DNA of 64,000 bases from Bryobacteraceae bacterium (GCA_029975915.1 JARKOC010000177.1:434001-498000); one strand, 5' to 3'; positions 1 to 9,399 are shown, counted from the first letter of the stretch. Made by a program: numbers and translations. The notes: a model not told the origin generated them from the letters alone.

Positions 1-2
1 AA

Positions 3-344
3 TCGACTTTGAACCAATCGGACCTGGAGACGGTATGCTGGATGACAAGAGGCGATCGAATGGGTGTTGTGGTCAGATTCGGGAAGGTGAAGGCTCTGTT
101 GCGCGAGGGACAGTGGCGCTCGGCCGACCCTCGACTCGAACATACGCTGAACCGGGCTACGGAGGATTGGATTCAGGCAACAGGCGGACCGCCCGTTGAT
201 GTGCGCAATCCGGACCACAAAGTCGCCCAAGAGATTTGCCAGCGCAGGGGCGGCAAGATATTGCTCACATCCACGGGTGTCAGCAAGGCCGCCTTCCGGT
301 CGTACATGATGCGCCGCCAGATGAACTTCAAATTCGATGACTGA
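3..344 (+). CDS. Hypothetical protein, possibly 5'-truncated by the window edge
   Basis: The frame is open through the left edge. A TTG at 9 or an ATG at 60 could be the start, giving 111 or 94 residues, or the gene may begin outside the window. The product is basic and soluble-looking, ends NFKFDD, and matches no family I recognise. It lies downstream of nothing visible and converges on the EpsI gene. A small membrane ORF overlaps its 3' end by 8 bases. The coding call rests only on the open frame and codon pattern. Confidence 0.4.
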   Translation, partial: STLNQSDLETVCWMTRGDRMGVVVRFGKVKALLREGQWRSADPRLEHTLNRATEDWIQATGGPPVDVRNPDHKVAQEICQRRGGKILLTSTGVSKAAFRSYMMRRQMNFKFDD

Positions 345-486
345 CCACCGGGCCGGGAGATACTCGCCAGCGCTGAGATGGGGCGACCGGATGACGTTGT
401 GGATCTTCGCGGGTATTCTGACTGGCGTCCTGGCGATGGTGAAAGCGCTTCGTCGCTCGGTTGCCCGGCACCAAAAGCCCGAATGA
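337..486 (+). CDS. Possible 49-residue single-pass membrane protein
   Basis: An ATG at 337 overlaps the end of the preceding ORF (ATGACTGA, 8 bases), the usual geometry of translational coupling. The product is 49 residues, with a charged N-terminus, one hydrophobic stretch at about residues 20-36 (LWIFAGILTGVLAMVKAL) and a basic tail ending HQKPE. It stops at TGA 484-486, only 3 bases from the end of the convergent EpsI gene. No family is recognised. It could be chance. Confidence 0.3.
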   Translation: MTDHRAGRYSPALRWGDRMTLWIFAGILTGVLAMVKALRRSVARHQKPE

Positions 487-489
487 CGG

Positions 490-1155
490 TTATTGGGGAA
501 CCTGGGCTGAGATCGCCGGCATGGCAGCGGCGATAAAGTCTGAGGTGACTCGCCGGACTTCCTCTTCCCGGCCCTCCGGCAATGGCGCGACGACGCGGAC
601 AATGGCGGTGTCGGAACGCCGGTAGCGAAGTGAATCCAACACCAGCCAAACCTTGGCCTCGTATTCTGAAGCAATAGCCCGGTGGGCCGTCTGATACCAG
701 TACAGAACCAGCGTCTTCTCGGTCCCACGGGCGACGATGAACCGGTTCACCTCGAGCGGCGACGCGAGTCCTGGAACGGGAATACGGACGATCTCGGAAG
801 AAAGAGGCGCCCAACCTGAACCGGGCAGGCAGTTTTTCGGCGAATGCGGCGCGGCCCCGGTCTTCTGTGAACGGAAGTAGGCCATGAACAGATTCAGCGC
901 GAATGGACTCTGCGGCGAATTGTAGACGCGGTTCAACGTGTCGTTAGCCCTCAGGACCCTGAGTATTTCATCCTCGATCGGATACTCGGCGGTCATGCGC
1001 CAGACGCCGAGTTGGCTTGGGAAACCGCTCATGGCGGGAGCGGCTGGGGCAAGTTCGGACTTGGGCACCAGATAGTACACCCCGGCCTGTCCCAGGAGGA
1101 CCAGGCTGAGTATTGCCGAGGCCGGGTGGCGCAGAAACCGGAGCGTATCAATCAC
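490..1155 (-). CDS. EpsI family protein, exosortase-associated
   Basis: EpsI proteins accompany exosortases in EPS loci, sometimes fused to the exosortase C-terminus; their exact role is unsettled. The protein has an N-terminal membrane anchor at about residues 8-25 and then an extracytoplasmic domain with the conserved HSPKNCLPGSGW motif (Ser-Pro-Lys-x-Cys-Leu-Pro-Gly). I chose the GTG at 1155 because GAGGG precedes it by 9 bases and it overlaps the exosortase stop as GTGATTGA; an ATG at 1173 is the alternative and has no visible Shine-Dalgarno. At 221 residues it has normal family length. The exosortase lies directly upstream in the same operon. Confidence 0.85.
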   Translation of the reverse strand: MIDTLRFLRHPASAILSLVLLGQAGVYYLVPKSELAPAAPAMSGFPSQLGVWRMTAEYPIEDEILRVLRANDTLNRVYNSPQSPFALNLFMAYFRSQKTGAAPHSPKNCLPGSGWAPLSSEIVRIPVPGLASPLEVNRFIVARGTEKTLVLYWYQTAHRAIASEYEAKVWLVLDSLRYRRSDTAIVRVVAPLPEGREEEVRRVTSDFIAAAMPAISAQVPQ

Positions 1156-2020
1156 GCCTGGCGGCCCTCGCATAGACCAGATTGACCAACCTGTGAGACA
1201 CGAACAGAAGAACCAGGGCGATCATGAAGATCACCCATCCTTCCAGGCTATGGAAGATGCCGGCGGCCAGTTCGGGATCTACTTCGCTCAGGATGCCCGT
1301 GATAGTGACTCGGAACGCATTGGCCGAGATGGCGATCGGCACTGTCAACACAAGAAGAACCCAGCGCATCCAAGACTTGTTGTCGAAAAAGAAACCATAC
1401 ACGAGTGACAAGAACGAAAGCGACAGCAACGAACGTATGCCGCTGCAGGCCTCCACAACAGAGAGGCGCTGGCTTGGCAGTTCGAGGATATTGCCATCCC
1501 GCAGCACCGGAATCCCGACCCAGGTGAGAACCTGTTCGGCGATCTGGCTTGCCAGCAATTGGAGGGGGAACGTCACCTGGTTGTAGATGATGGCGGGCAA
1601 GGGAATCATGAACACCAGCAGAAAGAGCGGGAATCCAAGATCCTTGACAAGGCGGAAGCCGCCAAGGGTCAACACAATACCCGCCAGGGAGATGATGAAG
1701 GCGGTACGCGCCATGAATAACTCGGCCCCAAGTGTGGCGGCCATCAGTTGCAGGGCTCCGGCCACGGCGACAATCAGACCGGGGATGAATGGCTTGTAGT
1801 CTCCTGCCAGAAGTTCGCCGCGCCGGAGCCAAACGATGTAAAGGGCTACGGCCGGGACAAAGAAGCCGTGCCCCATGTCTTCATCGATGATCCAATCATT
1901 GCCTAATGACGCCAGCACCGGGCCGTAACAGACCAGAAGAAGGGCGCCAAACCAAAGGATCGGGGCCCAAGGAAGGGACTTGAGATCCGGCCGGGACAAG
2001 GCGGAGTCACTCGGATTCAT
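1148..2020 (-). CDS. Exosortase (PEP-CTERM-type sorting transpeptidase)
   Basis: This is an integral membrane cysteine transpeptidase that cleaves and sorts proteins with C-terminal PEP-CTERM-like signals during export in EPS-producing Gram-negatives. The 290-residue product has about eight hydrophobic segments and the full catalytic set: Cys192 in EACSGIRSL, Arg237 in NAFRVT and His257 in FHSLEGW. I start it at 2020 (MNPSDSALSR) because GAGGA sits just upstream; the longer frame to 2086 has no such support. It is not fused to EpsI, which follows with an 8-base overlap. I cannot assign an exosortase subtype from motifs alone. Confidence 0.93.
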   Translation of the reverse strand: MNPSDSALSRPDLKSLPWAPILWFGALLLVCYGPVLASLGNDWIIDEDMGHGFFVPAVALYIVWLRRGELLAGDYKPFIPGLIVAVAGALQLMAATLGAELFMARTAFIISLAGIVLTLGGFRLVKDLGFPLFLLVFMIPLPAIIYNQVTFPLQLLASQIAEQVLTWVGIPVLRDGNILELPSQRLSVVEACSGIRSLLSLSFLSLVYGFFFDNKSWMRWVLLVLTVPIAISANAFRVTITGILSEVDPELAAGIFHSLEGWVIFMIALVLLFVSHRLVNLVYARAARRD

Positions 2021-2101
2021 CAATTCCTCGTATGGGCAGGGGCATGAGGGGTTCTGAGGTGCGCCGGGCGAGACCGGCTGTAACAAGCTGTAACAACAAG
2101 T

Positions 2102-3220
2102 CTAATTATAGTGTGAGGCGATGACCGCACAGATGCGGTCGGCAGCTTCGGATTCCATTTCGGGGTATATCGGCAGGGCGATGCAGCTCCTGGAGGCCGC
2201 CTCACTCACCGGAAGATCCCCCTCGCGGTAGCCCAGGTATGCGAAACACTTTTGCAGGTGGAGCGGCAGGGGATAGTACATGTCGGTGGAGATTCCCGCG
2301 GCTTCGAGCCGCGACCGGAGAGCGTCGCGGCCTTCTGCACGGATCACAAACTGGTGGTAAACGTGGCAGGTGGAGTGATCGGCCGCCAGCGGCAGCTTTA
2401 CGGCCTTCCCGAGGGGCTCAAGATTTGCGATATAGCGAGCGGCAACTGCCTGGCGGGCGCGGGTCCAGCCGGCCAGGTGGCGCAATTTGACGCGCAAAAC
2501 CGTTGCTTGTAGCGCGTCAAGCCGGGAATTGATCCCAATCTCGTCGTGATAGTATTTCACTTCCATGCCGTGAACGCGCAACGAGGCGAGCCGTTTGGCA
2601 AGCTTTGCGTCGGATGTAGTCATGATGCCACCGTCACCACATCCGCCAAGATTCTTGGTTGGGAAAAAACTGAAACATCCGATGACGCCCATGCTTCCAG
2701 CGATGCGGCCTTTGTAGGTCGCGCCAATCGACTGCGCGGAGTCCTCGATCACCACCATCCCATGGCGGGCCGCGACATCGAGAATCGGGTCCATGTCGGC
2801 GCATGCGCCGAAAAGGTGCACCGGGATGATCGCTTTGGCTTTGGGATGCTCGGCGGCGACGCGGGCCAGGTGGTCCGGGTCCATGTTCATCGTATCGTCG
2901 AGAATGTCGACAAACACGGGGCGGGCGCCGACGCGGGCAATGGAACTCGCCGTTGCAAAAAAAGTATAAGGAACGGTGATGACTTCGTCGCCTGGGCCGA
3001 TATCAAGCGCCATCAGCGCGAGAATCAGCGCATCGGTGCCTGAGGCGCAGGCGACAGCGTGGGTGGTCTGGCAGTAAGCGGCGATCTCCCGCTCCAGGGC
3101 GGCGACTTCCTTGCCGAGGACAAATGCTTGGTCCTCAAACACTTGCGTGACTGCGGCGAGCACCTCTTCACGAATCGTTCGGAATTGGGCTCGGAGGTCG
3201 AGCATTGGCTGGACGGGCAT
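2102..3220 (-). CDS. DegT/DnrJ/EryC1/StrS family aminotransferase
   Basis: A PLP-dependent sugar aminotransferase that makes amino sugars from nucleotide-linked keto-sugars for EPS or glycans. The N-terminus PMLDLRAQFRTIREEV is typical of the family. The cofactor lysine is Lys189 in FSFFPTKNLG, and the fold-type I core is complete at 372 residues. The start at 3220 (MPVQPMLDL) restores normal family length; a frame reaching 3457 would add 79 non-homologous residues and run through the divergent gene. It is first in a leftward group with the exosortase and EpsI, 81 bases upstream of the exosortase start. The exact nucleotide-sugar substrate is unknown. Confidence 0.9.
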   Translation of the reverse strand: MPVQPMLDLRAQFRTIREEVLAAVTQVFEDQAFVLGKEVAALEREIAAYCQTTHAVACASGTDALILALMALDIGPGDEVITVPYTFFATASSIARVGARPVFVDILDDTMNMDPDHLARVAAEHPKAKAIIPVHLFGACADMDPILDVAARHGMVVIEDSAQSIGATYKGRIAGSMGVIGCFSFFPTKNLGGCGDGGIMTTSDAKLAKRLASLRVHGMEVKYYHDEIGINSRLDALQATVLRVKLRHLAGWTRARQAVAARYIANLEPLGKAVKLPLAADHSTCHVYHQFVIRAEGRDALRSRLEAAGISTDMYYPLPLHLQKCFAYLGYREGDLPVSEAASRSCIALPIYPEMESEAADRICAVIASHYN

Positions 3221-3277
3221 ACTCTGTGAAGGCACGATTCCATCGTAGTCTGTGGAGGGCCGGCGTGAAAGGGGCGC

Positions 3278-3297
3278 GGGCATGCCCACGCTATGAT
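3278..3297 (+). promoter_or_regulatory. Candidate promoter -10 with adjacent palindrome, upstream of the amidotransferase gene
   Basis: The perfect palindrome GGGCATGCCC (3278-3287) lies a few bases before TATGAT (3292-3297), a good -10 match 16 bases ahead of the ATG at 3314. No convincing -35 box is seen. A protein bound to the palindrome would cover the promoter spacer. This is inference from motifs only. Confidence 0.25.
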
Positions 3298-3313
3298 GGG
3301 TTGAGCCACCCCC

Positions 3314-5230
3314 ATGTGCGGCATCGCAGGATTCGTCACAAACGACCGGGAAAGACCAGCCGATCCTGCCCTGACGCGCGCCATGTGCGACCGGATGCTG
3401 CATCGCGGACCGGACGGATACGGCCATTTTGCGAATGGTCCCGTGGCGCTCGGACACCGCCGGCTGAGCATTATCGACTTAGCGACAGGCCAGCAACCCA
3501 TGGGCAATGAGGACGGGTCGCTGCAGGTCGTCTTCAATGGTGAAATCTACAACTACCTCGATCTTCGGGCCGAACTGCTGGCCAAGGGACACCAATTCAG
3601 GACCAACTCAGATACCGAGGTTCTGCTCCATCTCTATGAGGAAGAAAGAGAACGGATGGCGGAACGGCTCAACGGCATGTTCGCGTTCGCAATCTGGGAC
3701 GGGCGCTCGAACGAACTCTTCCTGGCGCGGGACCGGTTTGGGAAGAAGCCGCTGTACTATACGGAATCAGCGCCAGGATTTAGCCTTGTGTTCGCATCGG
3801 AGCTAAAGGCCTTCGAGGCGGTTGAAGGCATGGACTTTGCGGTGAGGCCGGAAAGCGTAGCCGATTTCCTGGCCCTGTCCTATGTGCCGGACCCTCAAAG
3901 TATCTACAAAAAAATCAATAAGTTGCCGCCCGCCACGACGCTCACGCTCACGGCCAACGGAGTCCGGCTCAGAAGGTATTGGAGTCTGGAGTATTGCGCC
4001 ACCGGCGAGACGCCACCCAGCGCCGAAAAGGAACTCGGTGAACTCGCGATGGACGCCGTGACCAAACGAATGATCAGCGATGTTCCTCTGGGGGCGTTTC
4101 TCAGCGGCGGCGTGGATTCGAGCGGCGTGGTGGCCTACATGAGCCAGGCGGCCTCCGGGAGAGTGAAGACCTTCTCTATCGGGTTTACCGCCAAGGAGTT
4201 CGACGAGACCGGCTACGCCCGGCAGATTGCAGGCCGTTATCGCACGGATCACTACGAAAAGACCGTGACGCCAGACATCGCCGAAGTGTTGGGCGTGCTG
4301 GTTTACCATTTCGACGAACCGTTTGGCGACAGTTCGGCCGTGCCCATGCTCTACCTTTCACGCATGACGCGCGAACGGGTGATCGTGGCGCTCAGCGGCG
4401 ATGGCGCCGACGAGATCTTTGGCGGCTACCGGCGATACCGGTTTGGGGTGGCCGAGGAGCGCGTCAGGCAACGATATCTTGGTTCGTTCGGCAGACGTTT
4501 GGCGGCGTCGCTCGGGCAGGTCTATCCGAAGTTCGACTACCTGCCGCGACCGCTTAGGGCCAAGGCCACGCTGGTCAACCTCGGCCTTGAACTCGGCGAC
4601 GCCTATTTTTCGAGCATGACGACATTTCGCGATGAGGGGCTACGAGCTATTCTGGCGCAGGATCTTGCCGTCTCAATGGGAGGTTATGATTCACGGGGTT
4701 CCTATAGGGAGCGGTTCCGGCGGGTCTCCCATCTGGGGCCGCTCGAACAAATGCAGGCAGTGGATTTGGAAACCTGGCTCCCTGGAGACATCCTCGTGAA
4801 AGCCGACCGGGCCACAATGGCTTATTCGCTGGAGGGGCGCGCGCCGTGGCTCGACTACCGCATCGCCGAACTAGCGGCCAGGCTGCCTTCTAGTTGGAAA
4901 ATTAAAGGTTTACAGGGCAAGTATGGGTTCAAGAGGCTACTTGAGGCGCTGGTGCCAAACGAAGTCCTCTACCGGCCCAAAATGGGATTTTCAGTTCCCC
5001 TGGCGGAGTGGTTCAGAACGAGCCTGAAAGGCGTTTACCGCGAAGTTGTGCTCGGCGGAGATGCCGACGGCTTGATCTCAAGAGCCGAAGCGGGCAAATT
5101 GTTCGACCAGCATCTGAGCGGTCTGCACGACCATTCGCGGAAGCTATGGAATCTCCTGATGCTGGCCTGCTGGCACCGGCGTCATGTCCGCCGCCTCCCT
5201 GTAGAGCCGATCCCAGTTCTTCACCATTGA
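3314..5230 (+). CDS. asnB: Asparagine synthase (glutamine-hydrolysing)-type amidotransferase of the EPS locus
   Basis: Class II glutamine amidotransferase fused to an ATP-pyrophosphatase synthetase domain. The N-terminus MCGIAGFV exposes the Cys2 nucleophile after Met removal. The pyrophosphate loop SGGVDS is at residues 264-269, and the complete synthetase domain follows, 638 residues in all. Enzymes of this type are regular members of exosortase EPS loci, where they may amidate sugar acids rather than make asparagine; the substrate here cannot be told from sequence. It diverges from the aminotransferase, and its last 87 bases overlap the convergent glycosyltransferase gene. Confidence 0.93.
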   Translation: MCGIAGFVTNDRERPADPALTRAMCDRMLHRGPDGYGHFANGPVALGHRRLSIIDLATGQQPMGNEDGSLQVVFNGEIYNYLDLRAELLAKGHQFRTNSDTEVLLHLYEEERERMAERLNGMFAFAIWDGRSNELFLARDRFGKKPLYYTESAPGFSLVFASELKAFEAVEGMDFAVRPESVADFLALSYVPDPQSIYKKINKLPPATTLTLTANGVRLRRYWSLEYCATGETPPSAEKELGELAMDAVTKRMISDVPLGAFLSGGVDSSGVVAYMSQAASGRVKTFSIGFTAKEFDETGYARQIAGRYRTDHYEKTVTPDIAEVLGVLVYHFDEPFGDSSAVPMLYLSRMTRERVIVALSGDGADEIFGGYRRYRFGVAEERVRQRYLGSFGRRLAASLGQVYPKFDYLPRPLRAKATLVNLGLELGDAYFSSMTTFRDEGLRAILAQDLAVSMGGYDSRGSYRERFRRVSHLGPLEQMQAVDLETWLPGDILVKADRATMAYSLEGRAPWLDYRIAELAARLPSSWKIKGLQGKYGFKRLLEALVPNEVLYRPKMGFSVPLAEWFRTSLKGVYREVVLGGDADGLISRAEAGKLFDQHLSGLHDHSRKLWNLLMLACWHRRHVRRLPVEPIPVLHH

Positions 5231-6289
5231 GTCCTGCGAATACTTGGCATCGACGCGGCTCCGGTTCCAATCTCCGCAGCGCGACCGCCGCTCAGTGTCC
5301 TCCATGAAGCCGCGGATGAGTGCGACGTATCCGGCTTCGTCTTCACGGCCGAGTACCTGGACCTCAGGCGAGCCTTCAAGAATCGATGCCGTATCACCGG
5401 CCGCCGTGCAGAGAACGGGCAGGCCGCAACTCATGGCCTCGAGCAAGCCGACGGGCATCTGTTCGGTGATGGATGTCATCGCGAACAAGTCGAAGACCCC
5501 GTAGTAGGGCGCGGGATCGGCCACTTCGCCGGTAAAGATGCACTTCCGGGAGATGCCGGCCTCTGCGGCAGCAGACTCAATCGACGCCCTGGCGGGTCCG
5601 TCGCCGACGACAATCAGCCTGGCGTTGGGGATGGCGGCCATGCTCATCCGGCGGACCAAGGCCGCCAGGTCTTTCTCCGGCCGGATGCGTCCAACGGTTC
5701 CGATGACGAAATCTTCCGGGGAAAAGCCGAGCGAGGCTCGCAATCCGGCGTTCGGACCAGGACGGAAACGAGCAGTATCGATACCGTTAGGAATGAACCG
5801 GACCATTCGCTGCGGCAGGAGGTAACGTTCAAGGGCGATCCGTTGCAGTGTTCTGGACGGAACGGCTACGCAGCGGGCGCGGCGCAGCAGTATGCGGCGG
5901 GTCCAGACGCGGCGGGCCTTCAGGCAGGCGGCCTCGTCGGCGCCGAAGCCGTCCTCGACGTGGACCATGGGGCAGACCGGCGCCAGGATGTTGCCCATGA
6001 CGGCCTCGATCGCGCCCCAATTGTAGGTCAGTAGAAGGTCAGGGCGGAGTTGTTTGAACAGCCGGGCGAAGCGGCTTGCCGTGGCGAGGGTTCCGGCCTT
6101 CGGGAATGGATTGATCTGCTGGTAAGCGGCTGCAGGGTCCACGCGCCGGGCGGCGCCGAAATCGCCGTCCATGGCGAGGACCGAGTGATGGTAGGACGGC
6201 CCAAGAGCGTTCATCAGAGCGACAGTCCGAACCTGCGCGCCGCCAGTCTCGAAGGAGGGGAAGACGTGGAGGAGGCGGAAGGGAGACAT
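5144..6289 (-). CDS. GT4 family glycosyltransferase
   Basis: A cytoplasmic GT-B glycosyltransferase likely to add one sugar to the lipid-linked EPS repeat. The N-terminal FPSFETGGAQ motif is the GT4 acceptor-site glycine loop, the interdomain NGIDTARFRPG motif is at mid-protein, and the C-terminal nucleotide-sugar site reads EQMPVGLLEAMSCGLPVL with the expected E-x7-E. It is 381 residues, full length. It is last in a leftward group and begins 14 bases after the epimerase stop. Its 3' end overlaps the end of the amidotransferase gene by 87 bases on the opposite strand. Confidence 0.9.
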   Translation of the reverse strand: MSPFRLLHVFPSFETGGAQVRTVALMNALGPSYHHSVLAMDGDFGAARRVDPAAAYQQINPFPKAGTLATASRFARLFKQLRPDLLLTYNWGAIEAVMGNILAPVCPMVHVEDGFGADEAACLKARRVWTRRILLRRARCVAVPSRTLQRIALERYLLPQRMVRFIPNGIDTARFRPGPNAGLRASLGFSPEDFVIGTVGRIRPEKDLAALVRRMSMAAIPNARLIVVGDGPARASIESAAAEAGISRKCIFTGEVADPAPYYGVFDLFAMTSITEQMPVGLLEAMSCGLPVLCTAAGDTASILEGSPEVQVLGREDEAGYVALIRGFMEDTERRSRCGDWNRSRVDAKYSQDSMVKNWDRLYREAADMTPVPAGQHQEIP

Positions 6290-6303
6290 CTGAATGGGAG
6301 TGT

Positions 6304-7248
6304 CTAGAGGGATCTCATCCAGGCAGCCTGTTTTGCGATGCCGTCGGCAAAGATGGTCGAGGGCGAGTACCCGAGCATGCGGCGAGCTTTGCTGGTGTCG
6401 GCGAACGTGATGGGCACGTCGCCGGGCTGTTCCGGCTGCCAGTCGATGGCCGCTTTCCGGTGGAGAACATCTTCTATGGTACGAACCATTTCGAGCAGGC
6501 TGACGGGGCTTGAGTTTCCGAGATTGATGATTTCGTATTCGGCATCAAGCGAAAGCGCGGCAGTGACGCCTTCTACGATGTCATCGATGAACGTGTAGTC
6601 CCTGCCCATGGATCCGTCGCCAAATACGGGGATTGGACGGCCGGCGTCGATACTCTCCATGAACTTGCGGATGGCCAAGTCTGGCCGTTGACGTGGGCCA
6701 TAAACGGTGAAGAAGCGGAGGCAAACCGTCTTCATGTCGTAGAGATGCGAATAGGTGTAGCAGAACTTTTCGGCAGCGAGCTTCGATGCGGCATAGGGGG
6801 AGATGGGCAGATTCGAGGTGTCATCCTCGGAAAATGGGACGCGATTGGCGACGCCATAGACGGAACTCGACGACGCCATGACGAAGCGCCTGCAACCGCT
6901 GCGGCGCGCCGCATCAAGCACCACGGCAGTGCCGCCTACGTTTACTTTCTCATACAGTAGAGGCTGTTCAAGGGATGGGCGCACCCCGGCTCGGGCGGCG
7001 ATGTGGATCACCGAGTCGGGCTGGAACTCCGCGAACAAGGCATCCACCTGCTTCTGGTCGCAGATATCGCCATGTTTGAATAGACATGCGCCCGCAGCCT
7101 GGACGGCAGCGAGGTTCCGTCGCTTTTCGTCAGGGGAATAGAAGTCGTTGAGGTCGTCCAGGATCGCGATCTCGTTGCCATCTCGAAGCAGGCGCTCGGA
7201 GAGGTGCGAGCCGATGAAGCCGGCGCCGCCGGTGACGAGGATCCTCAT
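6304..7248 (-). CDS. NAD-dependent nucleotide-sugar epimerase/dehydratase
   Basis: An extended short-chain dehydrogenase acting on a UDP-sugar, most like UDP-glucuronate or UDP-glucose 4-epimerases. The NAD-binding GGAGFIGSHL motif is at residues 7-16, a serine-rich SSSSVYG active-site strand is near 136-142, and the catalytic pair is Tyr152-Lys156 in PYAASK. It is full length at 314 residues. It lies between two GT4 genes with gaps of 2 and 14 bases, so it is co-transcribed with them and should supply one of their donor sugars. The epimerised sugar is not certain. Confidence 0.9.
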   Translation of the reverse strand: MRILVTGGAGFIGSHLSERLLRDGNEIAILDDLNDFYSPDEKRRNLAAVQAAGACLFKHGDICDQKQVDALFAEFQPDSVIHIAARAGVRPSLEQPLLYEKVNVGGTAVVLDAARRSGCRRFVMASSSSVYGVANRVPFSEDDTSNLPISPYAASKLAAEKFCYTYSHLYDMKTVCLRFFTVYGPRQRPDLAIRKFMESIDAGRPIPVFGDGSMGRDYTFIDDIVEGVTAALSLDAEYEIINLGNSSPVSLLEMVRTIEDVLHRKAAIDWQPEQPGDVPITFADTSKARRMLGYSPSTIFADGIAKQAAWMRSL

Positions 7249-7250
7249 TA

Positions 7251-8453
7251 CTATCTATTGTCTACTGCCACGGCGGTAAATTGCTCGAAGACTTCGCGGG
7301 CGACTTGGCGCCAACTGCGCGACAGTCCATGTTGCGAGATCGCATCGCGGTCCCAATCCCTGGACAGGGCGGCGGCAAGCGCCGAAGCGAGTTCGTCACG
7401 GTTGCCAGACTCGACGACGAAGCCAAACCTGTGATCGGGGATCATGACGGGCACGCCTCCGACATTGCATGCGACCACGGGGGCGCCGCAAGCCAGCGCT
7501 TCATTGACGACATTCGGCCAGCCCTCGCGGCTGCTGGCGAGGCAGAACACGTCGCATGCCGACATGTAACAGGCCAACTCCGCGGCCTCGACGGAAGGAA
7601 CGAAGCTGACGCTAGCCTGGACCCCGCATTGAGAAACAAAGTGGCGGATTTCGGCGGAATAGTCGCCTTCTGAACCGGGATCTCCGACGATCCACAGGCG
7701 GACACTCCGGCCACCGGCGATTAAGGAAGGCAGCGCTTCAACAATTCGATGGTGGCCTTTGCGTTCGATCAGATAGCCGGCCGACAGGATGTGAACTTCG
7801 GTGTTGTCCATGCCAAGCCGGCGGCGTTCGGCGGCGCGGTCCCTGGGGTGGAAAACGGATGAGTCGATGCCGTTGGGAATGGTGATGGCCCGATCCGGCT
7901 CGACGCCGAGGCTCAAGGCGAATTCGCGTAACGGTTCAGAGACGCCAACCACACGGGCGGCGGCGCGAAGCGCGCAGGCCATGAGGCGGCGTTTGCGCGC
8001 GTCCTGCGCGTGGAAGGTCTCGTTTCCACGAAGGGTCACGGTGAATGGAACACGGAACCTGGCAGCGAGGCGATGGGCTGCGCTTGCCTCGGGATGTCCG
8101 AAGTGGGCATCAATCACGTCGAACGGGAACTCCTGGCGTAGCCGGGCGATGGGCCTGGCGGTGAAGGCGGCCAGCCACGACGGGTGCATCCAGCCAATGG
8201 AGGGGGGGTAGAACCACTTGGGACGGAGGACGCGCACCTCGCCATCGGTTGACAGGCCCGATGGAGCAAATGCGCCGCCCAGCCTGCGATTCGGATTCCC
8301 GAAATCGATCACGGCAGTGGGCGAGACGACAACAATGTCGGCGAACTCCGCGAGCGCCTGGAGTCTGGCGCGGACAAAGACGCCAAATCGAGGTTCGCCG
8401 GGCCGGGGGTAAACCGTGGTGAAGCTGAGGATGCGAAGCCTTGAATCTGGCAT
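7251..8453 (-). CDS. GT4 family glycosyltransferase
   Basis: A GT-B glycosyltransferase with the N-terminal pattern FTTVYPRPGEPRFGVFV that is common in EPS-locus GT4 enzymes. The hinge motif IPNGIDSSVFHPRD and the donor-site motif REGWPNVVNEALACGAPVV (E-x7-E) are both present. The 400-residue length is normal. Only 2 bases separate its stop from the epimerase start. No strong Shine-Dalgarno precedes the ATG at 8453. Its role as an EPS repeat-unit transferase is inferred from context. Confidence 0.9.
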   Translation of the reverse strand: MPDSRLRILSFTTVYPRPGEPRFGVFVRARLQALAEFADIVVVSPTAVIDFGNPNRRLGGAFAPSGLSTDGEVRVLRPKWFYPPSIGWMHPSWLAAFTARPIARLRQEFPFDVIDAHFGHPEASAAHRLAARFRVPFTVTLRGNETFHAQDARKRRLMACALRAAARVVGVSEPLREFALSLGVEPDRAITIPNGIDSSVFHPRDRAAERRRLGMDNTEVHILSAGYLIERKGHHRIVEALPSLIAGGRSVRLWIVGDPGSEGDYSAEIRHFVSQCGVQASVSFVPSVEAAELACYMSACDVFCLASSREGWPNVVNEALACGAPVVACNVGGVPVMIPDHRFGFVVESGNRDELASALAAALSRDWDRDAISQHGLSRSWRQVAREVFEQFTAVAVDNR

Positions 8454-8502
8454 GGAAGTCGTGCGGTTAAAGCCCGTGGCCCAGGGCCCGGGCTGGCGCT
8501 GG

Positions 8503-9399
8503 CTATTGAGATCCGGTCATGCGAGCGATTTCGCGATTGCAGAGTCCGGCGAAGATGCCGTCCTTGAATCGAAATGTCCCAATGAAATGGAGAGCGGAGC
8601 AGGGATCGGGAAGGGGGCCGCCGAGGTAGGTGGAGTACTTTGGATGCGGCAGAGGCAGACTGTCTGGCGAGTTGGCCACAACATAGTTGGAGGCGATCTG
8701 CTCGGTGCCCCACTCCTTCCAGCGGCTGCCGTGAATGGCGGCCATATCCACGTGAAACTGCTCCAGGCGCCCGGTGTCGTAAGCCCCCTTGGCAAAGCCG
8801 GCAAAGCCTGACGACCCGCGTACGTAGAGCATTTCCCCGGCGCCGGGGTACTCGAGGGCGCGCTGCTCAAAAGTATTGACGATGTGGTAGTTCGGGTTTT
8901 GCGCCCAAATGGCAGGCCACTCAGCAAGGGGTTTCTTCGGAAGCCCTTCAGCGAGGGTGAACGACCGGTTCCGATCAATGCAGGCGTTCACTTCATCGAG
9001 ATCGCCCAGGCAGAGCGTATCGGCGTCGATTTGAATGACGTACTCGCGGCTGGACCGGCTCACGCAATAGTGGACACGCTCCCAGGTTCCACCGCGCTGG
9101 CACTTGCCGGGATCGATGTCCTCCAGGTGGACGAACTCGACTTGGACCAGATGACGTCTGATCAACTCGCGCGAGGATTGAGGCATGTCCGCATCGACGA
9201 TGGCGACGATTTTGCCGCGTCGGAGGCGGCGGTACAGCGCCTTGACCGCGATGATGTACATTTGCGGATCAAGGTTGGAAACCATGCTGACAATGGCGAG
9301 CGGTGCGTCGCGATATTCGATGGGAGGCGTTTTGAGCAAATCCCGGGTTTGCCGGTCGAACTTCGCGTAGTTCCAATACTTCCGCAGCCGGTAGACCAA
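8503..9399 (-). CDS. Putative GT-A fold glycosyltransferase
   Basis: The protein has a DxD-type metal and nucleotide-sugar site in QIDADTLCLGDLDEV, followed by acidic and aromatic residues typical of GT-A transferases of the GT8/GT2 kind; I cannot place it in a named family. The open frame extends to a TTG at 9435, but a perfect AAGGAGGT (9406-9413) lies six bases before a TTG at 9399. I take 9399 as the start, giving 298 residues. It is the first gene of the leftward glycosyltransferase group, 49 bases before the next gene. Confidence 0.75.
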   Translation of the reverse strand: MVYRLRKYWNYAKFDRQTRDLLKTPPIEYRDAPLAIVSMVSNLDPQMYIIAVKALYRRLRRGKIVAIVDADMPQSSRELIRRHLVQVEFVHLEDIDPGKCQRGGTWERVHYCVSRSSREYVIQIDADTLCLGDLDEVNACIDRNRSFTLAEGLPKKPLAEWPAIWAQNPNYHIVNTFEQRALEYPGAGEMLYVRGSSGFAGFAKGAYDTGRLEQFHVDMAAIHGSRWKEWGTEQIASNYVVANSPDSLPLPHPKYSTYLGGPLPDPCSALHFIGTFRFKDGIFAGLCNREIARMTGSQ

